A stretch of DNA of 64,000 bases from VXMT01 sp965204835 (GCA_965204835.1 OZ242017.1:1364001-1428000), one strand, 5' to 3'. Counted from the stretch's first letter, positions 17,288-31,246 are shown. Translations and numbers: made by a program. Notes: generated by a model from the letters alone, not told the origin.

Positions 17288-17362
17288 GCGGGAGTAGCTC
17301 AGGGGTAGAGCATCTGCTTCCCAAGCAGAGGGTCGTGGGTTCGAATCCCATCTCCCGCTCCA
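17288..17362 (+). tRNA. tRNA-Gly (anticodon CCC)
   Basis: Complete cloverleaf: acceptor GCGGGAG/CTCCCGC, D-arm GCTC/GAGC, anticodon stem TCTGC/GCAGA with loop TTCCCAA (anticodon CCC at 17320-17322), T-arm GTGGG/CCCAT with TTCGAAT. The discriminator is T, and the CCA end is encoded (17360-17362). Confidence 0.97.
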
Positions 17363-17396
17363 CACACCATCCGTCGACCAGGCCGGAGCGCGTGAC

Positions 17397-17621
17397 GTGA
17401 CGCGCGAGGTCGGCGTCGTGCTCATCGTGGCCGGGGCGGCCGTCGCGGCCGTGGGGCTGCTCGTGCTCACGGGTGCGCTCGGCTGGTTCGGCAACCTGCC
17501 CGGCGACATCCGCTACGAGCGCGACGACGGCAGCGTGCGCGTCTACGTCCCGCTGGCGTCGATGCTCGTTGTGTCGGTCATGCTGTCGGTGCTGGTGACG
17601 CTGGCGCGGCGCCTGTTTTGA
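17397..17621 (+). CDS. DUF2905 small membrane protein
   Basis: 74 residues, GTG start with GGAG about ten bases upstream. Two TM helices (about 5-28 and 50-70) flank the family core LGWFGNLPGDIRYERDDG. Function is unknown for the family. It stands alone between tRNA-Gly and a convergent MFS gene. Confidence 0.88.
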   Translation: MTREVGVVLIVAGAAVAAVGLLVLTGALGWFGNLPGDIRYERDDGSVRVYVPLASMLVVSVMLSVLVTLARRLF

Positions 17622-17645
17622 GCCTCGCGCGCCGAAGGGTGGCGC

Positions 17646-19037
17646 TCAGGCGGCCTGCCGGAAGCTCGCGCCGCGCGGCGGGCGGGTGATCGCCACGAAC
17701 ACCAGCGCGAGGATGTTGGAGACCGCGAGCACCGCGAACGCCGGCTCGTAGCTGCCGGCCCAGTCCCGAATCGAGGCGACGATGATGGGGCCGAGCACCA
17801 CGCTCGCCGTCGCCACCGGCGTCATCAGCCCCCGGATCGTCGCGAACCACTCCCGGCCGAAGTAGTCGGCCTGCAGTGCCGGGATGAGTGGTAGGACACC
17901 CGAGTACGTCGGCGAGTAGAGCACGAGGAAGAACAGGATCCCGAGGTTCCCGCCCAGTGCCGTGAAGAGGATGATCCCGGCCGACTGGAACGCGAAGCAG
18001 AAGCCGATCACGAATCGCTTGTCGTAGCGGTCACCGAGCCAGGCGAAGCCCACGCGACCGGGGGTGCCGATCAGCGCCATCAGGCTGAGCACGCCGGCCG
18101 CCTCGCCCAACGTCATCCCGCGCTCCTCGAGCAGCGGGACCAGGAACAGGGCGACCGAGCCGGTGACGAAGTGCCGCGCGGCGAACATGAGCGCGATGCT
18201 CCAGAACGCCTGCGTCTTTACCGCCTCCCACGGCGAGTAGGTCACCTCCTGGGGCGCCTCGGCGCCCGGGAAATCGCCGTCGCCGGAGCGCTCCTCGGGC
18301 TTGTCGCCGTCCGGGAGGTAGCCGTAGTCCTCGGGCCGGTGACGGATCACAAACGAGAGGGGGATGCCGACGACCCAGATGGTCGCCCCGGCGAAGACCA
18401 GCGCCGAGCGCCACCCCCACGCCTCGATGATCCAGGCCAGCGGCAACGCGAGGATCCCGCCGAAGCTCAGACCCAGGTTCATCACTCCGTGTGCCGTGGC
18501 GCGACGCCGGTAGAACCAGTTGGTCACAGCGGCCATGGGTGCGTTGCCCATGCCGGCGCTGACGCCGCCCTGCACCAGGAAGATGAAGATGATGTAGAAG
18601 TAGACGACGGACATCGTCTGGCCGAGCAGGATGAACCCCAGCCCGCTCAGCACCACGCCGATCAGCACGAGCTTCTGCGCCCCGTACTTGTCGATGAGGA
18701 AGCCGACGCCCGGCGCGAGCACCCCGCCCTGGATCCTCGCGAGCGACAGCGCAGCGCCCAGCGCGGCGGCGCTCCACCCGAGGTCGTCCTTGATCGAGTT
18801 GAAGAAGACGCCCATCCCGTAATACGAGAAGGCGCCCATCAGGGCCATGATGGCGGTGCCCGAGAGGACGACCCACCAGCCGTAGAAGATCACCGGCCGC
18901 CGGCGCAGCAGGAACCGCCGGCGCGGCGGCTCCGGGCCACCACCGGCGCCATCGACCGGTGGACGCGCCCCGTCGCCGGGGTCAGCCGCGGCCCCGGTCG
19001 GAGCCGCGGGAGTTCGATCCGGCTCGTTCGCGCTCAT
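17646..19037 (-). CDS. MFS transporter (monocarboxylate/oxalate-formate-antiporter-like)
   Basis: 463 residues. The first 55 residues are a soluble Pro/Ala/Gly-rich extension ending in basic RRR, then 12 predicted TM helices begin at FYGWWVVLSGTAIM. Typical OFA/MCT-like features include MGVFFNSIKDDLGWS, GFLIDKYGAQKLVLIG and NWFYRRRATAHG. The ATG at 19037 is chosen because upstream sequence lies in the preceding gene. It is 28 bases downstream of the acyl-CoA-synthetase-like gene and probably cotranscribed, suggesting uptake of an organic acid that is then activated by CoA; the substrate is unknown. Confidence 0.85.
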   Translation of the reverse strand: MSANEPDRTPAAPTGAAADPGDGARPPVDGAGGGPEPPRRRFLLRRRPVIFYGWWVVLSGTAIMALMGAFSYYGMGVFFNSIKDDLGWSAAALGAALSLARIQGGVLAPGVGFLIDKYGAQKLVLIGVVLSGLGFILLGQTMSVVYFYIIFIFLVQGGVSAGMGNAPMAAVTNWFYRRRATAHGVMNLGLSFGGILALPLAWIIEAWGWRSALVFAGATIWVVGIPLSFVIRHRPEDYGYLPDGDKPEERSGDGDFPGAEAPQEVTYSPWEAVKTQAFWSIALMFAARHFVTGSVALFLVPLLEERGMTLGEAAGVLSLMALIGTPGRVGFAWLGDRYDKRFVIGFCFAFQSAGIILFTALGGNLGILFFLVLYSPTYSGVLPLIPALQADYFGREWFATIRGLMTPVATASVVLGPIIVASIRDWAGSYEPAFAVLAVSNILALVFVAITRPPRGASFRQAA

Positions 19038-19065
19038 CGCGCGCGCCTGTTCCCGCCGATCGCGC

Positions 19066-20502
19066 TCACGCGCCGTTCGGCAGCAGCCACGTGGATCGCC
19101 GCTGGAAGTCGCGGGCCTTGCGCAACGCCGCCGCGCCGCGCTCCATGCTCGCGAAGCACGGCAGGCCGGCCTCGAAGAACTCGCGGGCCACGCCCTGGGT
19201 GTCGACACCCTCGACGTACGGGATGTCGGTGCTCAGCACGGTGACGATCGGCTTGTCCGGCCGCCGCTGCCGCAGGTCGCTCAGCACCTCGATCCGCTCG
19301 GCGAGCGCGTTCGAGTCCTGCTTCACCGCACCCGCTCCGAACTCGACGACGATCATGTCGAAGTTGTCGTCGCGGGCGAAGACGTCCAGCGTCTTCGCCA
19401 TGCGCTCTGCGCCTCGCACGCTCGGTCCCTCGACGGGGTTGGTGTAGCTGCCGCCCTCGATCTCGGCGTAGGACGCGATCTCCTCGATCGAGGCGGCGCT
19501 GGGGGCGGGGATGCGGAAGCCCTCCTGGCCGAAGACGTCGGCGATCTTGCCCGAGTGGCCACCCGAGACCGCGATCAGCGCGGCGTCGAAACCGGGGTCG
19601 CCGACGAGGCGCAGGGCCATCGCGGTCTCCAGCATCTCCTCGATGCTGTTGACCTTGATCGCGCCGCAGACGGTGAGCATCGCGTCCCAGAGCTCGCCGG
19701 GGACGGCCTCGCTGCGGGTGTGCGCGAAGCCGGCCCGCGCGGACTCGCTGGTGCTGCCGACCTTCCAGATCAGCACGGGCTTGCGGGCAGCCGCCTCGCG
19801 CAGGGCGTCGAAGAACGCCGGGCCGTCGTTCACGCCCTCGAGGTACATGCCGATCACCTCGGTCGCGTCGTCGGCTGCGAAGTAGCGGAGGTAGTCGGTC
19901 GCGTCGACGACCGTCCCGTTGCCAAAGCTGACGCCCTTGGAGACGTCGATGCCGCTGGCGGGCGCCGCCGAGGCGATGCTCATCGCGGTGGTGCCGCTCT
20001 GCGAAAGGAAGCTGAAGTACCCATCCTCGACGCCGTACGGGACATCGCGCCCCGGCCGGATGCCGAGCGCGGGGTTGTAGAGGCCCATGCAGTTGGGCCC
20101 GATCACCAGGAACTCGCCCTCCGTGGCGATCTGGGCTACGGCGTCTTCGAGCTGCTGCCCGATCTCCGTGCCCGTCTCGGCGAACCCCGCGGCGAAGATG
20201 TGCGCCCCGCCGACGCCCTTCGCGGCGCAGTCCTGCAGGACCCTTGGCACGACGGTGTTCGGGACGGAGATCGCCACGTAGTCGACCGGCTCCGGGATGT
20301 CGAGGATGCTCGACACGTTCTGGAACCCGAGCTCTTCCGCGCCGGGCCACTCGTTCTGGTCGATGTTGACGTGGTAGATCTTGCCGAAGTCGGTGAAGGG
20401 GCCGTGCGCCCGCAGCCACATGTAGTCGTTGTCGCGTTTGGCGCCTACTACCGCCACCACTTTCGGGTGGAAGGTACGTTGAAGCCCGGCCTGGATATCC
20501 AT
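19066..20502 (-). CDS. CoA-binding acyl-CoA synthetase (NDP-forming) alpha-like protein
   Basis: 478 residues. An N-terminal CoA-binding Rossmann domain (HPKVVAVVGA, VPNTVVPRVLQDCAAKG, VIGPNCMGLYNP) is followed by two ligase-type domains (FSFLSQSGTTAM, GVSFGNGTVVDATDYLRYF, and from about 305 IAVSGGHSGKIADV). H261 in GFAHTRSEAV aligns with the phosphohistidine region of ADP-forming acetyl-CoA synthetases, although the following Gly is Arg. The ATP-grasp (beta) part is missing and not encoded next door, so it may need a distant beta subunit or act differently. GGGGGG precedes the ATG. Confidence 0.82.
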   Translation of the reverse strand: MDIQAGLQRTFHPKVVAVVGAKRDNDYMWLRAHGPFTDFGKIYHVNIDQNEWPGAEELGFQNVSSILDIPEPVDYVAISVPNTVVPRVLQDCAAKGVGGAHIFAAGFAETGTEIGQQLEDAVAQIATEGEFLVIGPNCMGLYNPALGIRPGRDVPYGVEDGYFSFLSQSGTTAMSIASAAPASGIDVSKGVSFGNGTVVDATDYLRYFAADDATEVIGMYLEGVNDGPAFFDALREAAARKPVLIWKVGSTSESARAGFAHTRSEAVPGELWDAMLTVCGAIKVNSIEEMLETAMALRLVGDPGFDAALIAVSGGHSGKIADVFGQEGFRIPAPSAASIEEIASYAEIEGGSYTNPVEGPSVRGAERMAKTLDVFARDDNFDMIVVEFGAGAVKQDSNALAERIEVLSDLRQRRPDKPIVTVLSTDIPYVEGVDTQGVAREFFEAGLPCFASMERGAAALRKARDFQRRSTWLLPNGA

Positions 20503-20658
20503 GGTTGCCCCCCGGCTGCGCGCGGCGTGTTGCCCCTGTGCCGCGCGAGGCCTTTGCGAGTTTATACACCGGACGCGGACGTAAGGGTGAAACGCGTCGA
20601 CCGGATCGAGGGGACGCGGGCGTCGTCAACCTGGTCGAGCGATCGTTGGATTGGGGGG

Positions 20659-20742
20659 TGGTGCCGGGGGAGGGGGTCGAACCCTCACGCCTTTCGGCGG
20701 CAGGTTTTAAGCCCGCTGCGTCTGCCATTCCGCCACCCCGGC
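20659..20742 (-). tRNA. tRNA-Leu (anticodon TAA)
   Basis: Minus-strand type II tRNA: acceptor GCCGGGG/CCCCGGC, anticodon loop CTTAAAA (anticodon TAA at 20709-20707), long variable arm CGCC-GAAA-GGCG, T-arm GAGGG/CCCTC with TTCGACC, discriminator A. The CCA is encoded (20661-20659). Confidence 0.96.
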
Positions 20743-20778
20743 GGGTGTCGCATCGATCATACGCCCAGCGCGCGGGAC

Positions 20779-22032
20779 CTACGGGGGGATGGACTGCGCC
20801 GCCGGCGTGACGAAGTCCGTCAGCGCGCCCGGCTGCATGCCCTCGGCCATCAGCGCCGCGCACAACTCCTCGAACGCCTCGTCGCCGGCGATGTCGAGGC
20901 GGAAGCTCAGCAGCGCGGCCCCGACGGGCAGGTCCGTGTCGACGAGCTTGTGCTCGACCTCGATCACGTTCACGCCCTGTGCGGCGATGATCCGGCTGAT
21001 GCGCGCCAGCTCGCCGGGCGCGTGCGCCGTGGCGAACGTGAGCGAGCGCCGCCGCCCCTCGCCGGTCAGGCCGCGCTCCACGATGCGGTCGAGGAGGTTG
21101 ATGTCGACGTTGCCGCCCGAGAGCACCGACGCCACAGGCCCGTCGGCTTCGACGAGGCCCGCCATCAGTGCCGCGACGCCCAGCGCTCCCGCGCCCTCGA
21201 TCACGAACTTGGTGCGCTCGATGAGCAGCACCATCGTCCGTGCGATGTCCTCCTCGTGTACCGCGACCACGTCGTCCACGTAGCGCTCGATGAGCTCCAG
21301 CGTGAGCGCCGAGGGTCCGGCCACGGCAGCGCCGTCGGCCAGCGTCTGCACGAACGGCACCGTGCGCGGCGCGCCCGCCAGCAGCGACGCGACGATGCCG
21401 GGCATCGCCTGCGACTGCGCGCCGACCACGCGGATGTCCGGCCGCAGCGACTTGATGGCGAGCGCTACGCCCGCCAGCAGTCCCCCGCCACCGGCCGGCA
21501 CGATCACCGTCGTCGCCTCCGGCGCCTGCTCGATGACCTCGAGGCCGAGCGTCGCCTGGCCAGCGACGATGGCGGGATTGTCGAACGGCGGGACGAAGAG
21601 CAGGTCGCGCTCTGCAGCGCGCTCCTGCGCCTGCTCGATACAGTCTGCGAGCGGGCCGTCGACGAGCACGACCTCGGCGCCGTAGCCGCGCGTCGCGGCC
21701 TGCTTGGCGAGGGGGGCGTTAGCCGGCATCACCACGGTGGCCGGGATGCCGCGCTCCGCCGCCGCGAGCGCGACGCCCTGGGCGTGGTTCCCCGCGCTGG
21801 CGGCGATCACGCCTCGCGGCTGCGTCGCAAGCGAGCCGAGCATGTTCGACGCGCCGCGGAACTTGAACGAGCCCCCACGCTGGAGCTGCTCGCACTTCAG
21901 CAGCACGGGCACGCCGGCGAGGTTCGACAGCGAGACGCTGGGCCACATCGGCGTGACGCGAGCCGAGCCGGCGATGCGCTTCCGCGCCGCGTGGACGTCC
22001 TCGATCGTGACTGCGCTCGGGCTGTCGCTCAT
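20779..22032 (-). CDS. ilvA: Threonine ammonia-lyase (threonine dehydratase) with ACT-like domain
   Basis: 417 residues; PLP enzyme making 2-oxobutanoate from threonine for isoleucine synthesis or threonine catabolism. The Schiff-base lysine is K57 in GSFKFRGA, the phosphate-binding Gly loop is PAGGGGLLAG, and SAGNHAQGVA and SGGNVD are also conserved. A single ACT-type regulatory domain occupies about 330-410 (THAPGELARISRIIAAQGVN). Catabolic (tdcB-like) and biosynthetic forms cannot be separated with certainty. A weak CATCAT -10-like box ends six bases before the ATG. Confidence 0.93.
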   Translation of the reverse strand: MSDSPSAVTIEDVHAARKRIAGSARVTPMWPSVSLSNLAGVPVLLKCEQLQRGGSFKFRGASNMLGSLATQPRGVIAASAGNHAQGVALAAAERGIPATVVMPANAPLAKQAATRGYGAEVVLVDGPLADCIEQAQERAAERDLLFVPPFDNPAIVAGQATLGLEVIEQAPEATTVIVPAGGGGLLAGVALAIKSLRPDIRVVGAQSQAMPGIVASLLAGAPRTVPFVQTLADGAAVAGPSALTLELIERYVDDVVAVHEEDIARTMVLLIERTKFVIEGAGALGVAALMAGLVEADGPVASVLSGGNVDINLLDRIVERGLTGEGRRRSLTFATAHAPGELARISRIIAAQGVNVIEVEHKLVDTDLPVGAALLSFRLDIAGDEAFEELCAALMAEGMQPGALTDFVTPAAQSIPP

Positions 22033-22077
22033 GCATCCATGATGACACGCGGCGGACGCGCCGCGAGGGCGGTTGCG

Positions 22078-22449
22078 CTACCGCCTCGCGGGTCGGAAGA
22101 GCGCGTACAGCACGCCGATGACGCCGCCCGCGAGCCCCATCACGATGGTCTCGCCGCCCACGCCGCCGGGCTGATCCGCGAACACCGTCGCCGACGGCCA
22201 CTCACCCATGCCGGCGAGCACTGCCCAGCCGACGATCCAGCCGATCGCGCCGTCGCCCGCGCTCACGAGCGCCTCGACGGGGTTGAGCCGGTCGCCGGCG
22301 GCGTAGCGGGCGAACACCGGGCCGGACGCGCCGATGAGGAGCGGGAAGAGGTGGTAGGTCGTGCCGTCGGCGAGCGTGGTGATGAGCACCCACGCCGCGG
22401 TGGCGACCGTCACCGCGACCGCGCCGATGACGATCGGCGCTACCCGCAC
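22078..22449 (-). CDS. Hypothetical membrane protein, three to four TM segments
   Basis: 123 residues, GTG start after GGGGGAG. Hydrophobic segments lie at about 4-26, 32-50, 68-82 and 98-117. There is no motif I can identify. It lies between ilvA and an FMN-binding-protein gene on the same strand with gaps of 45 and 56 bases. Function unknown. Confidence 0.7.
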   Translation of the reverse strand: MRVAPIVIGAVAVTVATAAWVLITTLADGTTYHLFPLLIGASGPVFARYAAGDRLNPVEALVSAGDGAIGWIVGWAVLAGMGEWPSATVFADQPGGVGGETIVMGLAGGVIGVLYALFRPARR

Positions 22450-22505
22450 GTGCCGCTCCCCCGGGTCATCGACCGACGGTCCATGCCGTCACGGTAGCAC
22501 GGCGC

Positions 22506-22940
22506 CTACACGTCGGCGGCGTAGTCCCAGGAGACGATGTGCTCGGGCCGCACGCGGAACACGACGGTGCCGGGTGCGCCGTCACGGTACGGCTCGGCGA
22601 AGGCGCGGCCCTCCTCCTCGCCGTAGTAGCGCGTCGCCATCCGCAGCGCCACCTGGTAGAGCGGGTCGTCGTCCGCGGTGACCTCCTCGACGGGGCCGTC
22701 GATGACCACCCCGGCGTACGGCGACTCGCGCTCGTCGATGCAGATCGAGGCGTGGGGGACGCGCTGGATGTTGCGCCACTTGAGGCTGGAGCGACCGGTG
22801 AAGATCAGCACCGCGCCGTCGCGCCACTCGTACCAGACGGGCGCGGAGCGCGCGTGTCCGCGCCGGTCGACCGTCGAGACGACGGCGATCTTCGCGCCCT
22901 CGGTCAGGAACTGATCGAGCCGGGCTTCGCTCATCGGCAT
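22506..22940 (-). CDS. Pyridoxamine-5'-phosphate-oxidase-fold (PPOX) FMN/F420-type protein
   Basis: 144 residues from the ATG at 22940 preceded by GGAGG. A split-barrel flavin-binding fold is indicated by IAVVSTVDRRGHARSAPVWY, AVLIFTGRSSLKWRNIQR and ASICIDERESPYAGVVIDG. Related proteins are F420- or FMN-dependent reductases, or heme-utilisation-type proteins; the cofactor is not decidable from these motifs. The frame remains open far upstream only because it runs antisense to lhr. Confidence 0.85.
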   Translation of the reverse strand: MPMSEARLDQFLTEGAKIAVVSTVDRRGHARSAPVWYEWRDGAVLIFTGRSSLKWRNIQRVPHASICIDERESPYAGVVIDGPVEEVTADDDPLYQVALRMATRYYGEEEGRAFAEPYRDGAPGTVVFRVRPEHIVSWDYAADV

Positions 22941-23081
22941 GCTGCACCTCCGTACGTGCGATAGGGCATCATGGACACGTGGCCGTTCGACGCAACACCT
23001 GCGCCCGAGGGTTGAGGAGCGCGGCGTGGAGGCGTAGGCTGCGAGGGCACGCATCGCACGCATGTTCGTCGAGGTGACAGG

Positions 23082-27437
<4,356 letters not shown>

Positions 27438-27530
27438 GCGGCGACACTCGCGCCAGAACCGGTAAACTGATCGGCGCGGAGCGCGCTGCGCGAGGGCGCG
27501 CGCGAGCGTTGCGGGGCGAGGAGGCGAGCG

Positions 27531-28400
27531 ATGCCAAGGCCGATCTGGCGCGGGGCAATCAGCTTCGGGATGGTCTCGATCCCCGTGCGCCTCTTCACCG
27601 CCACCGAGAGCAAGGACGTCTCCTTCCGCCAGCTCGACCGCGAGGACCACTCCCGCGTCCGCCAGCTCCGCTGGAACATGGAGCTCGACCGCGAGGTGCC
27701 CTACGACCAGATCGTGCGCGGCTACGAGTACGCCAAGGACCGCTACGTCGTCCTCGAACCCGAGGACTTCGACAAGCTCCCGCTCCCGAGCAAGCGCACC
27801 ATCGGCATCAAGGCGTTCGTGCGGCTCGACGAGATCGACCCCGTCTACCACGAGAAGGCGTACTACCTCGAACCCGACGAGGCGGGCGAGAAGCCGTTCG
27901 CGCTGCTCGTGCGGGCGCTGGAGGCGAAGGGCCTCGTCGCCGTGGCGCAGGTCGCGATCCGCAACAAGGAGCGGCTGTGCGCGCTGCGCGCGCCCGCGGC
28001 CGACGAGGAGGGCGCCACACACGGCGGCGGCCGCATCCTGCTCGAAACGCTCTACTACCCCGACGAGATCCGCACCGCGCAGCTCGACCCGATCGACCTC
28101 GAGGACGTCTCCGAGGAGGAGCTGCAGATGGCGTTCACGCTCATCGGCATGCTGGAGAAGCCGTTCGAGCCCGAGGAGTACCACGACGAGTACCGCGAGG
28201 CGCTGATGGCGGTGATCAACGCCAAGCTCGAAGGCGTCGAGCTTGCCGAGGCCGCCGAGCCCGAGACCGCCAAGATCGTCGACCTCATGGCCGCGCTCCG
28301 CGCCAGCGTCGAAGCGGCCAGCAGCGGCCGCGACGAAGCCGCGAGCGCCGACGACACGGCCGAGGCCGAGCCCGCCGCCGCCGAGGCGCGGGCGAGCTAG
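27531..28400 (+). CDS. ku: Non-homologous end-joining protein Ku
   Basis: 289 residues, ATG after GAGGAGG. The bacterial Ku core runs to about 250: RPIWRGAISFGMVSIPVRLF at the start, KRTIGIKAFVRLDEIDPVYH in the middle and GGGRILLETLYYPDEIR. An Ala/Glu-rich acidic tail of about 45 residues closes it, unlike the Lys-rich tails of some actinobacterial Ku proteins. The homodimer encircles DNA ends and recruits LigD, encoded 35 bases downstream. A TAAACT -10 candidate lies at 27464-27469. Confidence 0.97.
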   Translation: MPRPIWRGAISFGMVSIPVRLFTATESKDVSFRQLDREDHSRVRQLRWNMELDREVPYDQIVRGYEYAKDRYVVLEPEDFDKLPLPSKRTIGIKAFVRLDEIDPVYHEKAYYLEPDEAGEKPFALLVRALEAKGLVAVAQVAIRNKERLCALRAPAADEEGATHGGGRILLETLYYPDEIRTAQLDPIDLEDVSEEELQMAFTLIGMLEKPFEPEEYHDEYREALMAVINAKLEGVELAEAAEPETAKIVDLMAALRASVEAASSGRDEAASADDTAEAEPAAAEARAS

Positions 28401-28435
28401 GCCCCGCGCGGCGGCGCACCCGGTAGCAGCCCTCG

Positions 28436-31207
28436 ATGCCCTCCCCAGAGCGCGCAGCCCCGCCCCCGGCGTCCGAGGCGCCCGGACACCTCGCCGAGTA
28501 CGACGCGAAGCGCGACTTCGCGCAGACCCTCGAACCCGCGCCGCACACGCCCTCGACAGGCGAGGGGCCGCTCACGTTCGTGGTGCAGCAGCACCGCGCG
28601 ACGCGCATGCACTACGACGTGCGGCTCGAGGTGGGCGGCGTGATGCCCTCGTGGCCCGTGCCGAAGGGCCCCTCGACCAACCCGCGCGAGCGGCGCCTCG
28701 CGATCCAGACCGAGGACCACCCGCTCGACTACGCCTCGTTCGAGGGGGTGATCCCGAAGGGCCAGTACGGCGCGGGCGAGGTCATCGTCTGGGACAACGG
28801 CACCTACTCGCCCGACGAGGAGGGCAAGCTCTCGTTCGGTGACCGCGAGGAGGCGGAGGCGCGCGTCCGCGCGGGCATCGAGGCCGGCAAGCTCTCGATC
28901 ACGTTCCGCGGCCGCAAGCTCAAGGGCTCGTGGACGTTCGTGAAGACGCAGGCCTCCGAGGACAGCTGGCTGCTCATCAAGCACCGCGACGTCGCCGCCG
29001 ACCCCGACCATGAGCTGACCGCCGAGGACGCCTCGGTGGTCTCCGGCCTCACCATCGCCGACCTCCAGGCCGGACGGCTGCCCGACCCGGCGCTGACCGG
29101 CACCCCGCCGCACCTTGGCGACCTCCCGGGCGTCGAGCCGGGGACACCGCCGCGCGACCTCAGGCCGATGCAGGCCCACCTCTCCGAGGAGCCCTTCGAC
29201 GACCCCGCCTGGTTCTTCGAGCCCAAGCTCGACGGCATCCGCGCGCTCGTGACCATCGAGGGCGGGGCGGTCACGCTGCGCGCGCGCAGCGGGCGCGACA
29301 TCACCGCGCAGTACCCGGCACTCGCGCGCGCGCTCGCCGAGCAGCCCGTCGCCTCGGCCGTCCTCGACGGCGAGATCGTCGCGCTCGACGAGCGCGGCGC
29401 GCCGTCGTTCGAGGTGTTGCAGCAGCGGATGGGCCTGCAGGTCCCCGCCGAGATCGCCGACGCGGACGCCGACGTACCCGTGCTGTTCTACGCCTTCGAC
29501 CTGCTCGCCCTCGACGGCTACGACTTGCGCGAGGTGACGCTCGAACATCGCGCCGAGGTGCTCGCGCGTGTGGTGCTGCCGGGGCCGCTCGTGCAGCGCG
29601 TCGAGACGTTCGCGGCCGACGGCATCGCGGCGTTCGAGGCGGCGAAGCAGTTCGGCCTCGAGGGCGTCGTGGCGAAGCGTCGCGACAGCCGCTATGAGGC
29701 AGGGCGACGTTCGCAGCGCTGGCTCAAGGTGAAGGCGCGCCACACCGCCGACTTCATCATCGGCGGCCACCACACCGGCGAGGGCGCGAACCCCGGCCCG
29801 TTCGGCGCGCTGCTCCTCGGCACGCGCGATGAGCACGACGTGCTGCGCTACGTCGGGCGCGTCGGGACGGGCTTCGACGACGCGATGATGCGCGAGCTGC
29901 GCGCGCGCCTCGACGCCATCGAGACGGACGCCAACCCGTTCGCCGAGGAGCCGCCGGACGTGGAGCGCGTCACGTTCGTGCGGCCCGAGCTGGTCGCCGA
30001 GGTGGCGTACGCGAACGAGACGCGCGAGGGCATCCTGCGCGCGCCGTCGTTCGTGCGGCTGCGTCCCGACAAGCCCGCGTCGCAGGTGCGCCGCATCGCC
30101 GCCTTCGCACCTCCCGCCTCGTCGCGCACGGCGGCCGCTCCCAGCGACGCCGACGTGATCGCCTCGGTCGTCGAGCAACTCGACGGCGGCCGGAGCGAGG
30201 TGGTGCTCGCCGTGGGCGCGCACGAGGTGCGCGCCTCGAACCTCGACAAGGTGATGTGGCCGGAGCATGCGGGTTCGCCCGCCGTCACCAAGCGCGACCT
30301 GCTGCGCTACCTCGGGCAGGTCTCGCCGTGGCTGCTGCCGCACATGCGCGACCGCCCAGTCACACTCACCCGCTACCCCGACGGCATCGACGGCAACTCG
30401 TTCTACCAGAAGCACTACGACCGCCCGCCCGCATTCGTCGAGACTGCCGAGGTCTACGTGGACTCCTCGCGTAGCGACGAGACCGCGCTGCTGTGCAACA
30501 ACCTCCCGACGCTGCTCTGGCTCGGCCAGCTCGCGGACCTCGAGCTGCACGTCGCGCTCGCCCGCGTCAGCCCGGAGCCCGACGGCCACCACCTGCCGAT
30601 GGTGTTCTCCGGCTCGAAGCAGCAGATCGAGCGCTCGGCGCTCGGCCACCCCGACTTCGTGCTGTTCGACCTCGACCCCTACATCTACGCGGGTGACGAG
30701 GCGAGCGGCGAGGAGCCGCAGCTCAACCGCCGCGCCTTCGCGCAGACCGTCGAGGTGGCCCGCTGGCTCAAGGAGCTGCTCGACGCGGCGTCACTCTCGT
30801 CGTTCGTGAAGACCTCGGGCGCCACGGGGCTGCACATCCACGTGCCCGTGCTGCGCCACTTCGACTACCCGGCGGTGCGGGCGGTGGCGAACACCTTCGC
30901 CGAGTTCCTGCAGCGCGCCCACCCCGCCGAGATCACGCTGGAGTGGGAGACGCAGCGCCGCACCGGCAAGATCTTCGTCGACATCAACCAGAACGCCCGC
31001 ACCCGGAACATGGCGGCGGCGTTCTCCCCCCGCCCGAAGCCCGGCGCCCCCATCTCGATGCCCCTGCGCTGGGACGAGCTCGACGACGTCTACCCCTCGG
31101 ACTTCACGGTCCACACCGCCCTCGCCCGCCTCGCCGAGGCCGGCGACCCGTGGGCGGACATCATGCGACATAAGCACGACTTGCGGGCCTTGGTGGAGGG
31201 GGAGTAG
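28436..31207 (+). CDS. ligD: Multidomain ATP-dependent DNA ligase D (PE-LIG-POL)
   Basis: 923 residues with three modules. The N-terminal 3'-phosphoesterase has H53, H59 and D61 (QQHRATRMHYDVRLE). The ligase domain has nucleotidyl lysine K264 in FEPKLDGIRA, with an OB fold to about 540. The C-terminal primase/polymerase has the metal pair D745/D747 in LFDLDPY and the entry motif SNLDKVMWP. Module order PE-LIG-POL matches the Pseudomonas-type protein rather than the mycobacterial POL-PE-LIG order. With Ku it repairs double-strand breaks. The Shine-Dalgarno is weak, suggesting coupling to ku. Confidence 0.97.
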   Translation: MPSPERAAPPPASEAPGHLAEYDAKRDFAQTLEPAPHTPSTGEGPLTFVVQQHRATRMHYDVRLEVGGVMPSWPVPKGPSTNPRERRLAIQTEDHPLDYASFEGVIPKGQYGAGEVIVWDNGTYSPDEEGKLSFGDREEAEARVRAGIEAGKLSITFRGRKLKGSWTFVKTQASEDSWLLIKHRDVAADPDHELTAEDASVVSGLTIADLQAGRLPDPALTGTPPHLGDLPGVEPGTPPRDLRPMQAHLSEEPFDDPAWFFEPKLDGIRALVTIEGGAVTLRARSGRDITAQYPALARALAEQPVASAVLDGEIVALDERGAPSFEVLQQRMGLQVPAEIADADADVPVLFYAFDLLALDGYDLREVTLEHRAEVLARVVLPGPLVQRVETFAADGIAAFEAAKQFGLEGVVAKRRDSRYEAGRRSQRWLKVKARHTADFIIGGHHTGEGANPGPFGALLLGTRDEHDVLRYVGRVGTGFDDAMMRELRARLDAIETDANPFAEEPPDVERVTFVRPELVAEVAYANETREGILRAPSFVRLRPDKPASQVRRIAAFAPPASSRTAAAPSDADVIASVVEQLDGGRSEVVLAVGAHEVRASNLDKVMWPEHAGSPAVTKRDLLRYLGQVSPWLLPHMRDRPVTLTRYPDGIDGNSFYQKHYDRPPAFVETAEVYVDSSRSDETALLCNNLPTLLWLGQLADLELHVALARVSPEPDGHHLPMVFSGSKQQIERSALGHPDFVLFDLDPYIYAGDEASGEEPQLNRRAFAQTVEVARWLKELLDAASLSSFVKTSGATGLHIHVPVLRHFDYPAVRAVANTFAEFLQRAHPAEITLEWETQRRTGKIFVDINQNARTRNMAAAFSPRPKPGAPISMPLRWDELDDVYPSDFTVHTALARLAEAGDPWADIMRHKHDLRALVEGE

Positions 31208-31240
31208 GGCGCGGGCTGGCGTCAATCATCGGCGTCGGCA

Positions 31241-31246
31241 TACAGT
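31241..31246 (+). promoter_or_regulatory. -10 box (TACAGT) of a likely leaderless gcv transcript
   Basis: TACAGT followed by six bases (CGATAC) and the gcvT ATG. This leaves no room for a 5' riboswitch. Confidence 0.5.
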
